DNA from: an uncultured Ruminococcus sp.
GTDB taxonomy: Bacteria > Bacillota > Clostridia > Oscillospirales > Ruminococcaceae
Direction: 5' to 3'
DNA length: 64,000 bases
Assembly: GCA_902762785.1 (NCBI GenBank)
Contig: CACWPL010000007.1
Span: forward strand, 29,702-93,701
Part shown: positions 63,101-64,000 of the stretch, one piece after another
How positions within the stretch are numbered: the stretch's first letter is position 1
Layout of the letters: each line of letters begins with the position of its first letter
The notes under the pieces: model-generated
What the model saw: the letters and a program-made list of their open reading frames with translations, nothing else
What the model was told of the DNA's origin: nothing
The model's database searches: none
Translations under genes and position numbers: made by a program

Positions 63101-63680
63101 AGTCCTCCCATGCACCGCCGTTGATCTCCTCGAAGGCCGCACGGAACGCTTTCGTCTTCCCGGACTTCTCGATGAACTGCTCGAGCTTTGCGACCTTCAG
63201 GTCATTGCCATAAAAGCCGAGATGCTCATAGAAGACCTTCGCGAACACGCGCAGGATCGCCTTTTTGTCCTTCGTCATCGGGCTTTTGGAATCGATGTTG
63301 AAGAGGATGGTCTCGGTCGGCACCTTCACGCAGCGCGCGAGCCGGCTGAACATCGTCGGATCGTCGAACTTGTCCGCGAAGTAGTCGACGGCCCGTTTCC
63401 CGGCTACGACGGGATCGGCGAGCAGGTAGGAGAGGATCTTCAAAAAGTGCGATTTACCGCTCCCAAAGAAGCCGGAGATCCACACGCCGATCTTGTCGGT
63501 CGGTGTCTCCAGGGAGCGCTCATAATGATCGAGAAAGGTGCTGAAATGCCGGCGCAGCTCCTTGGTGACGATGTATTCTCGGAGCTCCTGCTCGAGCGAA
63601 CGCTCGTCGTCCTGTGCGACCTTGATGACACTGTTGATGTCACGGTCGATGTCGGCCTTGTAGATGGTCTGTAGTCTCAT
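60195..63680 (-). CDS. brxC: BREX P-loop ATPase BrxC
   Basis: BrxC is the large AAA-like ATPase of BREX phage-defence systems. The 1161-residue frame is complete: N-terminal INSVIKVAQDDERSLEQEL and YIVTKELRRHFSTF, Walker A in GVWISGFFGSGKSHFLKIL (near 70), Walker B in LLFMIDEVGQYIG, and a long helical C-terminal part. Start at 63680 with AGAGGAG. It lies between a brxB tail and a pglX C-terminal fragment; pglZ, brxA and brxL are not seen. An open frame of this length suggests recent decay or continued selection. Confidence 0.92.
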   Translation of the reverse strand: MRLQTIYKADIDRDINSVIKVAQDDERSLEQELREYIVTKELRRHFSTFLDHYERSLETPTDKIGVWISGFFGSGKSHFLKILSYLLADPVVAGKRAVDYFADKFDDPTMFSRLARCVKVPTETILFNIDSKSPMTKDKKAILRVFAKVFYEHLGFYGNDLKVAKLEQFIEKSGKTKAFRAAFEEINGGAWEDSRDSFAFLEDDIVEAMTTALGISETAARNWSNGGKEIDLSIEQLVKEIRAYIDSRGKDARLLFMIDEVGQYIGSDPDLMLDLQTIVEEIGTKCAGRVWVMVTSQEAIDSITKISGNDFSKIQGRFHTRLHLSSSSVDEVIRKRILAKTDAAKEVLLAQYEAHQAVLRNLFSFTGAVLDMKGYEGADEFVDTYPFVPYQFRLMQDVLAQIRKHGNSGKHLSGGERSMLSGFQEAAQQIKEKDENALIPFYLFYDTVHTFLENSIRRVIDRCQTAADNRDGIEPFDVSILKLLYLIRYVDDVKADLDTITILMTDDIRVDRITLRPMIQASLDRLVSQNYVSRTGDTYTFLTDDEQDIAREIRSTPVNSADMTRAIGDVIFNKLYTNKRFRCGKYDFPFDRQIDETPIGQPSGHIRLQFITVASEIYSTDDNVFLHKSGTDDAAMIVLSDTLPYFEALERAMKIRNYVKCKNVAQLPEAIVSIIRSRITEASTHEQEAERLISQAISDGRIYVAGDRMKLRITGVKERIDQALGMLIERVYTKLGYVRRCCDTDTELLEIISGQNEQMSLADLGGMNADAVREVTDYLLLQKERSLPTSMGDIQRRFSAVPYGWREIDIAAVTAALTANGTIVLQYAGSILSPDSKDILAHLRRKPLIDKTMVSFRMAPPVALIKKARDLLGEYFNCGLGLIPDTENELVAYIVEAFTKQRTALDELLSTQYSRRQYPGRSIVEQGAKLCTDLLMHEHDSIALLEQAVHMEDDLLDNAEDIAEVLTFFHTQQPLFDRALDLLEALKPEKPYLTAERDAQTAITQVQAILDDPRPYRRISALPDLTQSIRDVCDRLLAEKREEVDAEIRAVMGDIQQTADVEQADLVRRADAELTEMKHAAAHADRLTELDAMKQQIGGIHARYLQKLLTVDPRADTVTIERSTICTAAKLQSEADVDAYLAKIKKRLMERFDGHDVLRVI

Positions 63681-63692
63681 CGTGATCTCCTC

Positions 63693-63824
63693 TTAAAGCA
63701 TGCTGAAGGCACGGCAGTCGTTCCCGTCGTGGGATCCATCGAACAGGGCGAGCTCCTGTCCGTCGGACCGGCCGGGATAGAGCACCACGACCGGGATGCC
63801 TGCCTCGACCTCCGGATACAAAAA
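63693..63824 (-). pseudogene. brxB: 3' remnant of brxB
   Basis: The minus-strand frame ending at 63693 (TAA) encodes about 40 residues matching the end of BrxB: IPVVVLYPGRSDGQELALF, then a DCRAFSML ending. The preceding frame shows no BrxB similarity and no start codon with a ribosome site, and the promoter is only about 35-60 bases upstream. So about 80 percent of brxB has been lost. Confidence 0.75.
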
Positions 63825-63857
63825 AACAGGCCGGATCGCGGCACCGATACATCCTCT

Positions 63858-63886
63858 ATTGTACCATGTGATCGGAGATCTGTCAA
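63858..63886 (-). promoter_or_regulatory. Promoter in front of the stripped BREX locus
   Basis: Minus strand TTGACA (63886-63881), 17-base spacer, TACAAT (63863-63858) preceded by TGG. A short GCCG/CGGC hairpin and seven T follow in the leader. No gene is evident in 63887-64000, which may belong to a gene outside the window. Confidence 0.78.
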
Positions 63887-64000
63887 GGGTGCGAAAGGTA
63901 TGGGAGTGTCCAACCGCGCATATTAAAGGAAATCGACGAGGCCAAGAGGATACTTGTGGTCTGGGAACTGTTGCCGGTGCTTGTAAACGGCTAAATGGAA

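Noticed and set aside
63887-64000. Further BrxB or BrxA coding sequence upstream of the promoter
   Set aside because: No reading frame there shows similarity to BREX proteins, and the window ends too soon to judge.

Overview
The window looks like a piece of chromosome from a GC-rich, anaerobic Gram-positive member of the Clostridia, most likely a Ruminococcus-like Oscillospiraceae. The reasons are type III glutamine synthetase, an AmtB-PII fusion, dockerin modules on secreted proteins, LL-diaminopimelate aminotransferase, a T-box on the trp operon, and AGGAGG-type ribosome sites. Nearly every transcription unit starts with a TTGACA-17-TATAAT-like promoter, often preceded by TG. I saw no rRNA or tRNA genes, phage, insertion sequence or CRISPR array.

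Layout. 1-7455: T-box-controlled trp operon (trpE, fused trpGD, trpC, trpF, a methyltransferase, trpB, trpA) ending in a strong terminator. 7479-11415: small units (CmpB-like membrane protein, HD phosphohydrolase, TetR regulator, HAD phosphatase, bioY, DUF1284). 11441-15880: an ECF sigma factor operon with a membrane anti-sigma-like partner and two lipoproteins, one with a von Willebrand A domain. 15877-18875: pyrG-dapL behind a leader terminator. 18928-32641: a nitrogen block. On the minus strand gltB-gltD-(GS-like)-(ANTAR)-purF form one operon; on the plus strand lie glnN and an amtB-glnB fusion. 32757-39233: a degenerate VanY-like protein, radical SAM and GNAT genes, a 60-residue membrane protein, rpsB-tsf, and a degenerate signal-peptidase-like protein. 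39282-46424: GH43, ArsC-like, a membrane gene with a structured leader, PadR/DUF2812, small enzymes and hslO. 46485-52172: secA, nth, a parvulin-type isomerase. 52301-59158: a second ECF sigma/anti-sigma pair followed by three dockerin-bearing secreted proteins, the last a GH3 enzyme. 59255-64000: a stripped BREX locus (brxB tail, complete brxC, C-terminal part of pglX).

The most interesting system is nitrogen control. The GS-like protein beside the ANTAR protein has lost ammonia-site and metal-binding residues, and the ANTAR protein has lost the phospho-acceptor aspartate. The gltB, amtB, glnN and pyrG leaders all carry terminator-like hairpins. The gltB and glnN hairpins show almost the same 9-base apical loop, and the gltB and pyrG transcripts begin with nearly the same 17 bases at the same distance from the -10 box. 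I infer a non-catalytic GS sensor that controls an RNA-binding antiterminator, in the way AmiC controls AmiR. Two further proteins (VanY-like and SipW-like) are also apparent pseudoenzymes.
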